Source: Vibrio splendidus 12E03
GTDB lineage: Bacteria > Pseudomonadota > Gammaproteobacteria > Enterobacterales > Vibrionaceae
DNA: 64,000 nt
Reading direction: 5' to 3'
Assembly: GCF_000272105.2 (NCBI RefSeq)
Contig: NZ_AJZD02000032.1
Span: 1 to 64,000, forward strand
A program made the position numbers and the translations under genes. The notes beneath the pieces were generated by a model. It was not told where the DNA came from and searched no databases. It saw only the letters and a program-made list of their open reading frames with translations. Of the stretch, positions 37,857 to 46,759 are shown piece by piece. The stretch's first letter is position 1; each line of letters starts with the position of its first letter.

Positions 37857-38816
37857 CTAGTTAAGTGCCACTACTTCGCCACAGATCATCATTAACTGAT
37901 CTCGTAACCAAATGTGTCCTTTATCCTTTTCACTTGATTCGTGCCAGCTTAGGAAGCCAGAAATCGCCGCATTATCGAATGGGAAATCTAGAATCTGAAG
38001 CTGCTCTTTGTTTGCTGCATGTTCTACCATCCAACGAGGAGCAATTGTTACTAGTTCAGATTGGCCTACAACGTAAAGAACGTTGCTCAAGCTCGTACCT
38101 TCGTAGAAAGGCGTGCAATCTAGGTCACGGTAAGCTTGCTCAGAGAAGCTACGTTGACCGTGGATGCGAGACAGTTTCGCGTGCTTTTCATTAAGCAGCT
38201 CTGCCGCAGAAACTTCACCGTTGATACGTGGGTGAGAAGCAGAAGCAACCACAACTAATTCGTCTTGGAAGATTTCAGTGCTTGAGAAGCCTTGCTCATC
38301 AAAACGAGCGTAATCAATAACGAAGTCGATTTCTTGGTAGCGCATACGCTCAGAAAGTTGACGATCGAATTCAGCATCCATGTGCAGTTTAACGCTCGGT
38401 GCTTGGTCGTTGATTGTCGACATAATCTTAGGAGCAAAACGCATGTCACAAGGGCTGCAAATCGCTAGTTTGAACAGGCGAGAAGACGACTCTGGAGAGA
38501 ACACAGAACTTGGTAGTTCGTTGCGTACTAATTGTAGCGCTTGGCGGATTGGACCAAACAACTGACGAGCACGTTGAGTCGGTTGAATACCACGACCTTG
38601 ACGCATGAATAGTTCGTCGTTAAACATCACTTTTAGACGAGCAACAGCGTTACTTACAGCAGGCTGAGACATACCCAGATTGTGAGCTGCACGTGTAATG
38701 TTTTGCTCTTGCATAACTGCATCAAATACAGTTAAAAGATTTAAGTCGACTCCACGAAGTGTGCTTTCCATTCTGTAGCTTGCAATAGCACTCATTGCGT
38801 CTTTTTTATCTAACAT
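37857..38816 (-). CDS. leuO: LysR-family regulator LeuO
   Basis: A 319-residue LysR-type regulator. The DNA-binding part (about 22-85), with VDLNLLTVFDAVMQEQNITR and LGMSQPAVSNAVARLKVMF, is nearly identical to E. coli LeuO. The substrate-binding domain ends ...FLSWHESSEKDKGHIWLRDQ, again LeuO-like. LeuO antagonises H-NS silencing in enterobacteria, and in vibrios it is tied to ToxR and stress control (established for relatives, not visible here). GAGG precedes the ATG. In E. coli leuO is divergent from leuLABCD; here it lies several kilobases from leu with the same relative orientation. Confidence 0.95.
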   Translation of the reverse strand: MLDKKDAMSAIASYRMESTLRGVDLNLLTVFDAVMQEQNITRAAHNLGMSQPAVSNAVARLKVMFNDELFMRQGRGIQPTQRARQLFGPIRQALQLVRNELPSSVFSPESSSRLFKLAICSPCDMRFAPKIMSTINDQAPSVKLHMDAEFDRQLSERMRYQEIDFVIDYARFDEQGFSSTEIFQDELVVVASASHPRINGEVSAAELLNEKHAKLSRIHGQRSFSEQAYRDLDCTPFYEGTSLSNVLYVVGQSELVTIAPRWMVEHAANKEQLQILDFPFDNAAISGFLSWHESSEKDKGHIWLRDQLMMICGEVVALN

Positions 38817-39162
38817 TCAAGTTGCCTCTTGTCGGTTCGACAGCGTTAAATTGGTAATGGTATGAGAATAGATAACCACTAATTCTTATATTTATCAGAC
38901 CGATGTTTTTCGGATTGACATTACTATTAACCACTACATCTCGAGCTACCAACAAGATTGATAAAGAATAATTTTATTTTACCTTAATGATTAAATAACA
39001 CATAAAAATCAATTGTTTATATAGTTATAAAAAAACATAAAACGCGTCACTTATGAGTTTCCTTTCGACTTATTTAGCTGTTCTATCGTTTGGTTACATT
39101 TGTTACAATTTATTGAACTCGTGAATTATTCAACCAGTCAATTCAGAAATAGTACTTATGAG
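38817..39162 (-). promoter_or_regulatory. AT-rich leuO upstream region
   Basis: A 346-base gene-free stretch, strongly AT-rich (long A and T tracts around 38960-39040), as is typical of H-NS-bound leuO promoters. A small dyad TGTCG/CGACA (38830-38842) lies just before the leuO ribosome site. Specific promoter boxes are not clear to me. Confidence 0.4.
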
Positions 39163-40218
39163 TTAGGTGAGCGATGCATAACTTGGAAAGTCGACCTTGT
39201 CCCAAAGTTGCTTTCTTAAATCATCTTGATTAGACCAATTCCCTGCTAATACCCACTCAACGAGTGCACTTGCCACGTCTGGATAGGTGACCACTTCGGC
39301 CTGTTTTTCACTGAGCCAAGCACGCAAGATTGCCGCATCTAAAAAGGTCATGGTTTGAGCTAATCCAAGAGCCTCTAGCGTCGCCACATTGCTCTGTTGT
39401 TCGAACTGCCCTTCGAGTGGTTTGAGAAGCAATTTCTTCCCCAAAGTGAGGGCTTCAGATGGCAATTCAAAGCCGCCATTTGCGACTACACCAGAGCACT
39501 GATTGAGGTCGAATTGAAAGCCCGCATGACTGAGTGGTTTGAACTCAATATTTTCAACTCGGCTATGCTCAATCACATCCGGGTGGTAACAGACAAAGTT
39601 GTGAGAAATAAACTTCATCAGCAGCTCTGAGATCGACTCAAGATCCTCAAATGGCAAATAGACCAACGTAAAATCTTGTGTTGTTTTTGTTTGTTGATCA
39701 CCAACCAGCGTGTGAACGATAGGCGGCAAAATCGGCTGTTCAAAGTGATACCAGTGTAAGCCAATAGAGTGCTCGGTTGGGGCGAAATGTTGAATCACTG
39801 AATGTTCAATCCAGTTCCCTCCTTCTTTGGGTACATCATAACGAAATGCATTCTGATGGCTTATCCCAATGCATGGCACACCTTGCCTCTTAGCCGCCCA
39901 TGCCGTCACAGGCTCAAAATCATTAATCACTAAGTCATAAGGCGTAAGATCGATCTGGTTAATCTCACGGAGAAATCGCCAGATGTTGTTCTTCATGAAT
40001 GTTTTGCCGTATTTAACCTGCCCCTGCTCGCTGTAAAAAGTTAAGCCGCTGCGAGTCTGATAGTTGCCAAACGCTTCCATCGAGAAGTATTTGCTCTCGT
40101 CTCGCCCTGAGAACAGAAAGTCGACATCAATATTTTGCTGACGAAAAGCGACGGCCATTGCTCTCGCTCGAGCGATGTGCCCATTCCCTGTGCCTTGTAC
40201 GCCATATAAAATTTTCAT
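39163..40218 (-). CDS. MJ1255/VC2487-family glycosyltransferase
   Basis: A 351-residue protein of the GT-B type resembling MurG-like transferases. It starts MKILYGVQGTGNGHIARARA, with the glycine-rich N-terminal loop, and has a C-terminal GVVANGGFELPSEALTLGKK that resembles the UDP-sugar-binding region. No membrane segments, so it acts in the cytoplasm or at the membrane face. Sugar donor and acceptor are unknown. AAGGAACATGC precedes the ATG. The PAP2 gene lies 54 bases upstream on the same strand, so the pair may be co-transcribed, perhaps acting on a lipid-linked glycan; this is inference. Confidence 0.85.
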   Translation of the reverse strand: MKILYGVQGTGNGHIARARAMAVAFRQQNIDVDFLFSGRDESKYFSMEAFGNYQTRSGLTFYSEQGQVKYGKTFMKNNIWRFLREINQIDLTPYDLVINDFEPVTAWAAKRQGVPCIGISHQNAFRYDVPKEGGNWIEHSVIQHFAPTEHSIGLHWYHFEQPILPPIVHTLVGDQQTKTTQDFTLVYLPFEDLESISELLMKFISHNFVCYHPDVIEHSRVENIEFKPLSHAGFQFDLNQCSGVVANGGFELPSEALTLGKKLLLKPLEGQFEQQSNVATLEALGLAQTMTFLDAAILRAWLSEKQAEVVTYPDVASALVEWVLAGNWSNQDDLRKQLWDKVDFPSYASLT

Positions 40219-40272
40219 GCATGTTCCTTTAAGTTTGCCACTTAAACTCGGCAGTGGTTGCCATCAAAATAA

Positions 40273-40797
40273 TTACAGAATGAAGCTGATAGCGAGGCTA
40301 GTACAAGCGATGCCCAAGGCTGCGCCAATCAATACATCCGTTAAAAAGTGCACTCCGAGCAGGATTCGAGAGCCTGCAATCGCAGTTGCCCACACCAAGC
40401 TAAAGAGGTACAAGCTCGGATAGAAATGTCCAATTAAGGTCGCCATAACAAAAGCAGCAGCGGAATGCCCTGAAGGCAGGCTGTATTTATCGGATGGCAC
40501 AATATGAGAGTGAAGCAGTGAAGAGAATTCAGCTGGTCTGCGTCGCTTGAGGGTGTTTTTGGCAAACCAGTAAATAGGCAACTCGATTGCGAAGGCGGTT
40601 AAGCCCACCAATAGAAAGTCTCGACCGGTGTTGCTATCGGCCAGCAGTGCAATCAAGGCAATCAAAACATAAAGGTGTCCATCTCCAGTATGAGACACGG
40701 CTTTACTGAGCGTTGCATGTTGCCCGCCATAGCGGTTGTTTAAACAGAAAACAGAAAATGCCACATCCCAGCGGACAATAGGTTCGATAGTACGCAT
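40273..40797 (-). CDS. PAP2-family membrane phosphatase
   Basis: A 174-residue inner-membrane phosphatase with about five hydrophobic segments. The three family signatures are visible: KNTLKRRRP (K-x6-RP), SLPSGHS and SRILLGVHFLTDV, which hold the catalytic histidines and the phosphate-binding residues. Substrates of relatives are lipid phosphates such as undecaprenyl diphosphate or phosphatidylglycerol phosphate; which one is not clear. AAGGAG gives a very strong ribosome site. First of a likely two-gene unit with the glycosyltransferase. Confidence 0.9.
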   Translation of the reverse strand: MRTIEPIVRWDVAFSVFCLNNRYGGQHATLSKAVSHTGDGHLYVLIALIALLADSNTGRDFLLVGLTAFAIELPIYWFAKNTLKRRRPAEFSSLLHSHIVPSDKYSLPSGHSAAAFVMATLIGHFYPSLYLFSLVWATAIAGSRILLGVHFLTDVLIGAALGIACTSLAISFIL

Positions 40798-40950
40798 ACG
40801 ATCTCCTTAACAATCCTTATTCAGTTAAGGCTCAAGTTATGCTCAACAAATGACAGTTAAGTGACGTTTTGAATGAACTAAAATGAAATTTCCCATGCTT
40901 GATAGGCAGGTCAATGGACCAAGTCAGGATAGCAATTGAAGCGACCGATA

Positions 40951-40982
40951 AAAATAAAGCGGCCCAAGGCCGCTTTATTCAT
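40951..40982 (-). terminator. Terminator after the efflux operon
   Basis: Stem AATAAAGCGGCC (40953-40964) pairs with GGCCGCTTTATT, loop CAA, followed on the minus strand by TTTTATC. It lies 110 bases after the RND gene. The rest of the 40798-41090 gap shows nothing else. Confidence 0.85.
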
Positions 40983-41090
40983 CTATGTTTTTACTTCTTT
41001 ATATAAGCAAGCAAACACTACTTCTATCGTGTTAATGGTTATAGCGTTCGCTAATGATAATAGAGCTAGCAAATAATTAAGTGTTAAAGG

Positions 41091-44000
41091 CTATAGCGCT
41101 AATGGCTCATGCTTTTTCACCAAACCGAAATCCGCCAATATCGCGTAGGCCGCTGGGATCATAAACAGCACCAGTAAGGTCGAGGCAAATATGCCAAACA
41201 CGATCGAAATAACCAATGGCTGGATAACCTGAGCCTGTAAGCTGATTTCCGTCAACAGCGGTAGCAAACCTGCCGCTGTCGTCATTGAGGTCAAGAATAC
41301 CGCTCGGAAACGCTCACGACTGGCTTTCACCACCGAGTCATGCACACTATCTCCCTCATCGACATGGTGACGAATGTACTGCACCAACAAGATGGAATCA
41401 TTAACCACAATACCGGCAAGCGACACAAAGCCCATCATACTTGGCATACTCAAAGAATGGCCAAGTATCCAGTGACCAACTACCACTCCAATAAAGGCGA
41501 GTGGAATCGCTAACATCACGACCACAGGTTCTAAGTAGCTTCTGAACTGATAGCTAAGAATCGCAAACACGCCGAATAAGCCGAGCAAGAACCCTTTGCC
41601 CATCGAAGCGCCCGTCTTGGCTGCATCCTTGGCCTCCCCTTCGAAATCAAAGCGTAAACCCGGGTACTTCTGAATAAGTTTGGCGGCTTCATCTTTTTGG
41701 AACTGAGCCAAAATCGCGGATGAACTCGCTTTCTTATTATCAATATCACCAAAGATACTGATGGTTCTCAGCCCATCAATACGCTGAATTCGCACGTAGT
41801 TACGCTGGAAATCTAATGTCGCCAACGTTGCTAGCGGGATCTGACTGCCATCTGCGGTAATGATTGGGAAGTTAGCCAGCTGCTGTATGTCGCCCGCTTG
41901 CTCCTTATCAAGACGCACTTCAATCGAGATATTTTCAACGCCGATTTGAATCTCATCCGCCGTTTGCCCAAAGAAAGCCGCTCGTAACTGAGATGCAATC
42001 ATCTGCCCATTCACATTGTAGGTTTCGGCTCCAGGGCGCAGCTTGACTAAAATCTCTTCTTTACCCATGCGCATGTCATCAAGCACACCATGCACGCCAT
42101 CAAATTGATTAAGGTACTCCTGAATATCCAAAGAAGCAGATTTCAACGCGCTCAGGTCATCATGTTTAGCACGGATTTCAATAGCACGACCGCCTGGCCC
42201 CATGGTAGGTTGCTTGAACACTAATGAAATAGGATCCGCTAAGTCGCCAATATCTTCACGCCACGCATCAATGAAGTCATCGATAACTGTGTTACGGCTC
42301 TCTGCTCCGCGTAAATCTAAGCGCACTGTGGCTAAGTGCGGGCCAGATTCATTGGCATCGGCGTTGGCATTGAATTGGCTAGTTATGTGTTCGACCAGTG
42401 TATTGCCTTCTTCAACCTCTTCGCTCCATTGCTTGTTCAAGCGCTCAGCAGACGCGACAATTTTGTCGACCACTTTCTCGGTTTGAGACAGTGATGCGCC
42501 CGGCGGAAGAATAATACGCGCTTCGGCAATATCACCATCCAGCTCAGGGAAAGGTTGAAACTTAACAACGCCACCAGCAATCAAGGCGACCGAAAGCAAC
42601 AACAACGTAATCACTCCGCCCATAAAGGCATAACGGAACGTCACGACTTTCTCAACCATGTTCATCAAAGTGGTATTACGAAAGCTCTCGAACTTCTCAA
42701 GTAACACAACTTTAAAACGCAGCGCTGGCTTGTCATTCTTTTCTTTGTGTAATGAATGAGATAGGTGATTAGGTAGGATCAAGAAGGCTTCAATCAAGCT
42801 CAACGACAGCACCAAAATCAAGACTTGAGGAACAGCCTTAAGCACCGCGCCCATCTCACCATCAAGAAACAGCAAGCTACCGAAAATACACACCGTAGTT
42901 AAAAAAGAAGATAAGACTCCGGGCAGCACTTTCTTAACGCCGTTGTACACCGCATCATCAACGTTTTGTCCCCTATCTAAATGGGACGCTATCGATTCGG
43001 CGATCACAATGGCGTCATCCATCATAATACCGATTGCCATCAATAGTCCGACCAACGACATAATGTTGATCGACAAACCCAGGTTGGCCATTAAGAACAA
43101 GCCACCAAGGAAGGCAACAGGTAAGCCAGCTGCAACCCAGAATGAATAGCGTAAGCTGAAGAACAGCCACATGGTGGCAAATACCAACACAATACCTTGC
43201 CAGCCATTGCGAACCATCATGGTAAGGCGATCCCACAGCACAGAGGAGAGATCGTTGGTCATTTGTAGCGTCACGCCATCAGGGGCAATCGCGCTCTGAT
43301 CTTCAACGAAACGCGTCACGTTCTCTTTGATTCGTAGCGCATCATCTTCTTTGTTTTTACTGATTTTCAACAGAGCCGATGGCTTGCCATCAAACAACAC
43401 CTTCTGTTCATCAAGCTCAAAGCGGTCGGTTATTTTTGCAATGTCCCTCAGACGGATCACTGATCCATTAGGCGCAGAACCAACCACGATACTTTCCAGT
43501 TCAACCGGTGTAATACGTCTCTCGTCGAAACGAATCAGAAAGTTCTTGTCTGGTGTTTCAACGTTACCGCTCGGCAGTTTTACATTTTGACGGCCAATCT
43601 GATCCGCAATATCACCGACGCTCAAACCCAGCTGACGAATGGCTTGGGTATCCAGTTCAACACGGTATTGATGATCAGAGAAACCGCTAACATCGACCAG
43701 TGAAACATCATAATCAAGCTTCATGATACGTTTGAGGTCTTCAGCGTAGGCCTTAAGCTCTGGCCACGACGTTTCTGCTGTGATGGCGATATCAACAACC
43801 GGTTCATTCCAATCCAATTCTTGAACAACAGGCGATTCAATCTCAGTCGGGAAATCATTGATCGAGTTGATTTGAGTTTGTACATCCACCAGCATTCGGC
43901 CGATATCCGCTTTCTCATTCAACTTCAGGATTAGACGTGCGCTACCTTCGATCGCTTCACACTGAGTCTCTTCAATGTTAGCTAAGCCGTCTACTGCATC

Positions 44001-44198
44001 TTCCATTCGTACACACAAGCTTTCTTCCACTTCTTGTGGTGATGCTCCGGGATACACGATGGCAGCCATAATGTAAGGCGGATCATAAGCGGGGAAGGTT
44101 TCACGCTTGATGGTTGATAATGAGCTGATACCCATGATCAATAACCCAAGCATCAACAAGTTTGCAGCTGTTGGGTGCCTAGAAAAGAACTTGATCAT
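41091..44198 (-). CDS. RND-family efflux permease
   Basis: A 1035-residue inner-membrane pump of the hydrophobe/amphiphile (AcrB-like) RND family. A first membrane segment (about 11-29) precedes a large periplasmic loop; a bundle of segments from about 335 follows, then a second loop and bundle. The proton-relay aspartates are in GIMMDDAIVI (394-395), matching AcrB Asp407/408, and GIVVNDSILL carries the paired region of the second half. Substrates are unknown. The start overlaps the end of the membrane-fusion gene (ATGA). No outer-membrane channel gene is nearby, so it probably uses a TolC encoded elsewhere. Confidence 0.93.
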   Translation of the reverse strand: MIKFFSRHPTAANLLMLGLLIMGISSLSTIKRETFPAYDPPYIMAAIVYPGASPQEVEESLCVRMEDAVDGLANIEETQCEAIEGSARLILKLNEKADIGRMLVDVQTQINSINDFPTEIESPVVQELDWNEPVVDIAITAETSWPELKAYAEDLKRIMKLDYDVSLVDVSGFSDHQYRVELDTQAIRQLGLSVGDIADQIGRQNVKLPSGNVETPDKNFLIRFDERRITPVELESIVVGSAPNGSVIRLRDIAKITDRFELDEQKVLFDGKPSALLKISKNKEDDALRIKENVTRFVEDQSAIAPDGVTLQMTNDLSSVLWDRLTMMVRNGWQGIVLVFATMWLFFSLRYSFWVAAGLPVAFLGGLFLMANLGLSINIMSLVGLLMAIGIMMDDAIVIAESIASHLDRGQNVDDAVYNGVKKVLPGVLSSFLTTVCIFGSLLFLDGEMGAVLKAVPQVLILVLSLSLIEAFLILPNHLSHSLHKEKNDKPALRFKVVLLEKFESFRNTTLMNMVEKVVTFRYAFMGGVITLLLLSVALIAGGVVKFQPFPELDGDIAEARIILPPGASLSQTEKVVDKIVASAERLNKQWSEEVEEGNTLVEHITSQFNANADANESGPHLATVRLDLRGAESRNTVIDDFIDAWREDIGDLADPISLVFKQPTMGPGGRAIEIRAKHDDLSALKSASLDIQEYLNQFDGVHGVLDDMRMGKEEILVKLRPGAETYNVNGQMIASQLRAAFFGQTADEIQIGVENISIEVRLDKEQAGDIQQLANFPIITADGSQIPLATLATLDFQRNYVRIQRIDGLRTISIFGDIDNKKASSSAILAQFQKDEAAKLIQKYPGLRFDFEGEAKDAAKTGASMGKGFLLGLFGVFAILSYQFRSYLEPVVVMLAIPLAFIGVVVGHWILGHSLSMPSMMGFVSLAGIVVNDSILLVQYIRHHVDEGDSVHDSVVKASRERFRAVFLTSMTTAAGLLPLLTEISLQAQVIQPLVISIVFGIFASTLLVLFMIPAAYAILADFGLVKKHEPLAL

Positions 44199-45532
44199 GA
44201 CGCACTCTCCTGAGTATCAGATTCAAGCTTAACCTCTGTAGAGTTCGACTCTTTCAGTAACATGCCTTCGATAGCTGGCAGGACGTCATTAAGAACCAAT
44301 TTATCTCCCGTTTGTAGCTCGCCACTCACAACCACTTGGTTATCTCTGCGATAAAGCACTTCAACACTCACCACTTGCAAGCGCTGATTGTCATCCATCA
44401 GGTAAACCTTATCACCGTGCAGTGCTCGCTCTGGAACCACCCAACTTAGATTCGCGACACCTTCAATCTCAGCTTTTACAAACATACCGTTGACCAAAGG
44501 GGTCGCATTGCTTGGCTGCAGTTGTGAATAGTCTTGAGCGATCTCAAGAATAATTCCGGCTGTCGCTTGGTTTTCATCAACCGTCTCACTGATTCTTGCC
44601 ACCTTCGCAGGCCAACTCAGCTTCAGGTTGCCGCTGTTAAGTTGAATCGTCGCTTTGATTGGCGCTTCATAAGGATTAGGGATCCCTGCAGCATCGCGAG
44701 GGAACTGGTTGAAACTGGAGGCTAAAGTTTGCATATCGTGAATAGAAAGTTGCGCCTCCACTTCCATGACATTAATTCCGTGAGCAATAAACATCTCTTG
44801 TTGAAGATTAACCACTTGATTTTGTTCGATATCAACCTGAGCAATTCGCATTGCCCTTGGCAAAGTGATAGTGGTCTTATCGAGAGAGCGCTGCGCCTCT
44901 TTTACCTTAGACACGTTGACCTTAATCACCGCCTCCGCGACACGCTTTTCATCTGGCATTAACGCAATTTGGTTCGCAATATCTAATACCAATTTCTGCT
45001 GAGACAATGCACTTTGTTGTTGCAGGTCGACATCAGACTGAGAAGTGAGACCTTTCTTACGCAGATCTTGTTTACGCTGTAGCTCTTTATTGCTGATCAC
45101 CAAACGATTCTTTTCGATCTTAAGAGTCTGATTGAGGTTATCTTCTTCTTGATTCAATTTCGCTAATGAGGTTTGGCTTGATTTTAGATCCGCCTCTGCT
45201 TGTATCAGTTTTAATTCATAATCCAATGGATCAACCTTGAGCACGACCGTTCCCGCGGGGATCACCTGGCCTTTTTCAAGATCTGGATGTCGATACACTA
45301 TTTGGCCTGTCACCTCTGCAATCGCTTTCCATTCAACTTTCGGCACCACTTTGCCAAAGCCGACCGCTAACGGTGCTATCAGTTGTTGTTCTAGGCTCAC
45401 TGTATCAACTAAGCGAGCTCTATTCCCCGCAGGTTTGGTTGGAAGATCCGGCTTCAAGTTAATCGCAGCGACAAGGCCAATCACACCAACCGCAAGTGCT
45501 GGAAAGAAGAGTAGTTTTTTATTTATTTTCAT
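44195..45532 (-). CDS. RND efflux periplasmic adaptor (membrane fusion protein)
   Basis: A 445-residue adaptor linking the RND pump to an outer-membrane channel. One N-terminal membrane segment (about 7-25) anchors it. A lipoyl half-motif is at about 75-115 (AGTVVLKVDPLDYELKLIQA), a long coiled-coil hairpin follows (about 115-220), then beta-barrel domains. It has no lipobox, so it is held by the membrane segment. Its start overlaps the tetR stop by one base (TAATG) and its stop overlaps the pump start, so all three genes are translationally coupled. Confidence 0.92.
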   Translation of the reverse strand: MKINKKLLFFPALAVGVIGLVAAINLKPDLPTKPAGNRARLVDTVSLEQQLIAPLAVGFGKVVPKVEWKAIAEVTGQIVYRHPDLEKGQVIPAGTVVLKVDPLDYELKLIQAEADLKSSQTSLAKLNQEEDNLNQTLKIEKNRLVISNKELQRKQDLRKKGLTSQSDVDLQQQSALSQQKLVLDIANQIALMPDEKRVAEAVIKVNVSKVKEAQRSLDKTTITLPRAMRIAQVDIEQNQVVNLQQEMFIAHGINVMEVEAQLSIHDMQTLASSFNQFPRDAAGIPNPYEAPIKATIQLNSGNLKLSWPAKVARISETVDENQATAGIILEIAQDYSQLQPSNATPLVNGMFVKAEIEGVANLSWVVPERALHGDKVYLMDDNQRLQVVSVEVLYRRDNQVVVSGELQTGDKLVLNDVLPAIEGMLLKESNSTEVKLESDTQESAS

Positions 45533-46191
45533 TATCTTTGGTCCTGCACGGAAGAAGGGCTCGGTGCGTTGATAAAGCCTTCAGTCATCAGTTGAATGTT
45601 GTGTTCGATTAAACGATTAAGAAATTCTTCATTCATCTCAATCCCATGGATTGCTAATAAAGGCGGCGGAGCGATGAAAGGAAACACCATCAAGCTTACA
45701 TACGAAACACGGCACAATTTTGGATCCATGTTCTGTTTTAAGATGCCTTGTTCAACCAACTTTTCAAAAATGACATCTTGGGCTGGCTTTGCAACATCGA
45801 GGAAAACCTTTTCGAGCAACTCTCTTTGCACTTCAGAGGGAGGCATATTCATCACTTGGGCTATCAAGCGAGGAAACTTCGGCACCTTGACCATCTCTTT
45901 GTAGTAAGTCCGCATTAAATCAAGAAAGTTCTCATGACTGCTTTCTTCAACCAACCTTTGTATTTGCAATTGCATCGGTCGTAACGTTTCACGCAGCATT
46001 GCTTCAAACAGCCCGGCCTTACTGCCAAAGTAATAACGGATCATCGCAATGTTCACACCCGCGCGCTCAGCAATCAGGCGCGTCGATACCTTGTCGTATG
46101 GTTGAACGACAAACAGATCACGAGCATGCTCAATCAATAACTGTCGAACATCTAAGTTTTTTTGAGGTCGCCCCGCTTTTCGTGCCGTCAT
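45532..46191 (-). CDS. TetR-family regulator of the efflux operon
   Basis: A 219-residue TetR-type repressor. The helix-turn-helix is at about 22-60 (STRLIAERAGVNIAMIRYYF) after a short basic N-terminus (MTARKAGRPQKN), and a helical ligand domain fills the rest. It is the first gene of tetR-MFP-RND, so by repressing its own promoter it would control the pump too. A 36-base palindrome lies directly before its start codon. The inducer is unknown. GGAT gives a modest ribosome site. Confidence 0.92.
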   Translation of the reverse strand: MTARKAGRPQKNLDVRQLLIEHARDLFVVQPYDKVSTRLIAERAGVNIAMIRYYFGSKAGLFEAMLRETLRPMQLQIQRLVEESSHENFLDLMRTYYKEMVKVPKFPRLIAQVMNMPPSEVQRELLEKVFLDVAKPAQDVIFEKLVEQGILKQNMDPKLCRVSYVSLMVFPFIAPPPLLAIHGIEMNEEFLNRLIEHNIQLMTEGFINAPSPSSVQDQR

Positions 46192-46202
46192 GGCAAAAAT
46201 CC

Positions 46203-46238
46203 ATCTCTATAATTAATCATCTGATTAATTATAGAGAT
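46203..46238. promoter_or_regulatory. 36-base palindrome, likely TetR operator 1
   Basis: Perfect 17-base arms around a 2-base centre, with core TTAATCA-TC-TGATTAA. It begins 12 bases upstream of the tetR start codon, so bound repressor would block transcription or early elongation. The length and symmetry fit TetR-family operators. Confidence 0.75.
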
Positions 46239-46275
46239 AAACAGGTGTAACAGTAGAAGATTAATTACTCACTAT

Positions 46276-46291
46276 TTAATCAAGTGATTAA
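46276..46291. promoter_or_regulatory. Second TTAATCA-N2-TGATTAA palindrome (operator 2)
   Basis: TTAATCA-AG-TGATTAA, the same seven-base arms and 2-base spacing as the core of operator 1, about 63 bases further upstream (centre to centre). Confidence 0.6.
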
Positions 46292-46408
46292 TTAATTTGG
46301 TCACGCTTGTGATTTTTTTGGTGAATCGTTCCATCAAAAAGATTTACTACAAAGTTTTAACCTACACATAAGCCAAACGATAAACTAACCCCCCAATACA
46401 AAACCACC

Positions 46409-46420
46409 AATCAGATGATT
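46409..46420. promoter_or_regulatory. Third, weaker AATCA-N2-TGATT palindrome
   Basis: AATCA-GA-TGATT, five-base arms with the same 2-base centre. It lies nearer the leu promoter than to tetR, so it may be a weak site or chance. Confidence 0.35.
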
Positions 46421-46497
46421 TAGCCAATAACACAACACAAAACAGCACAAACCAAACAAAAACGTCGACAATGCACGCTGATATTGGATTTTCTTGT

Positions 46498-46526
46498 TTG
46501 ACGCTCAGAATAAATTGCGGTAAATA
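46498..46526 (+). promoter_or_regulatory. Candidate leu operon promoter
   Basis: TTGACG (46498-46503, five of six -35 bases), a 17-base spacer and TAAATA (46521-46526, weak -10). It would start transcription near 46533, just before the leader peptide. Confidence 0.45.
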
Positions 46527-46560
46527 TGGTGTTAACAGTTTATTTACGGATATTTGTGTA

Positions 46561-46623
46561 ATGATTTTTTCTTCTTCTCGACTGCTGAAACTTCTCCTTA
46601 TCGTGAACCAATCGCGCGGGTAA
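46561..46623 (+). CDS. leuL: leu operon leader peptide
   Basis: A 20-codon frame before leuA. Five of its codons are leucine, clustered at 8, 9, 11, 12 and 13 (CTG CTG AAA CTT CTC CTT). Such leucine runs mark the attenuation leader of leu operons: ribosomes stall on them when charged tRNA-Leu is scarce. The stop TAA is at 46621-46623. GGA lies 10 bases before the ATG. The attenuator hairpin follows 28 bases after the stop. It has no other known function. Confidence 0.88.
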   Translation: MIFSSSRLLKLLLIVNQSRG

Positions 46624-46677
46624 GTTGTGGGTCAAGAACTACACAAATATTAAAACCCGCGCTGAGCGGGTTTTTTT
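46614..46677 (+). terminator. leu attenuator (terminator and antiterminator)
   Basis: Terminator: AAAACCCGC (46652-46660) pairs with GCGGGTTTT (46666-46674), then a T-run to 46677. Antiterminator: GCGCGGG (46614-46620), over the last leader codons, can instead pair with CCCGCGC (46656-46662). A ribosome stalled at the leucine codons leaves the first segment free and favours read-through. One reaching the stop covers it and lets the terminator form. Confidence 0.85.
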
Positions 46678-46759
46678 GTAACTGGCACTTTTAAAAGAAC
46701 ATCATTCTTAATAATAATTTGGATAGCAATCGATTCATTATCGATATAAGGAAGCACCC

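Noticed and set aside
41091-46191. Efflux operon as a recently acquired island
   Set aside because: No integrase, tRNA junction, flanking repeats or obvious composition change is visible.
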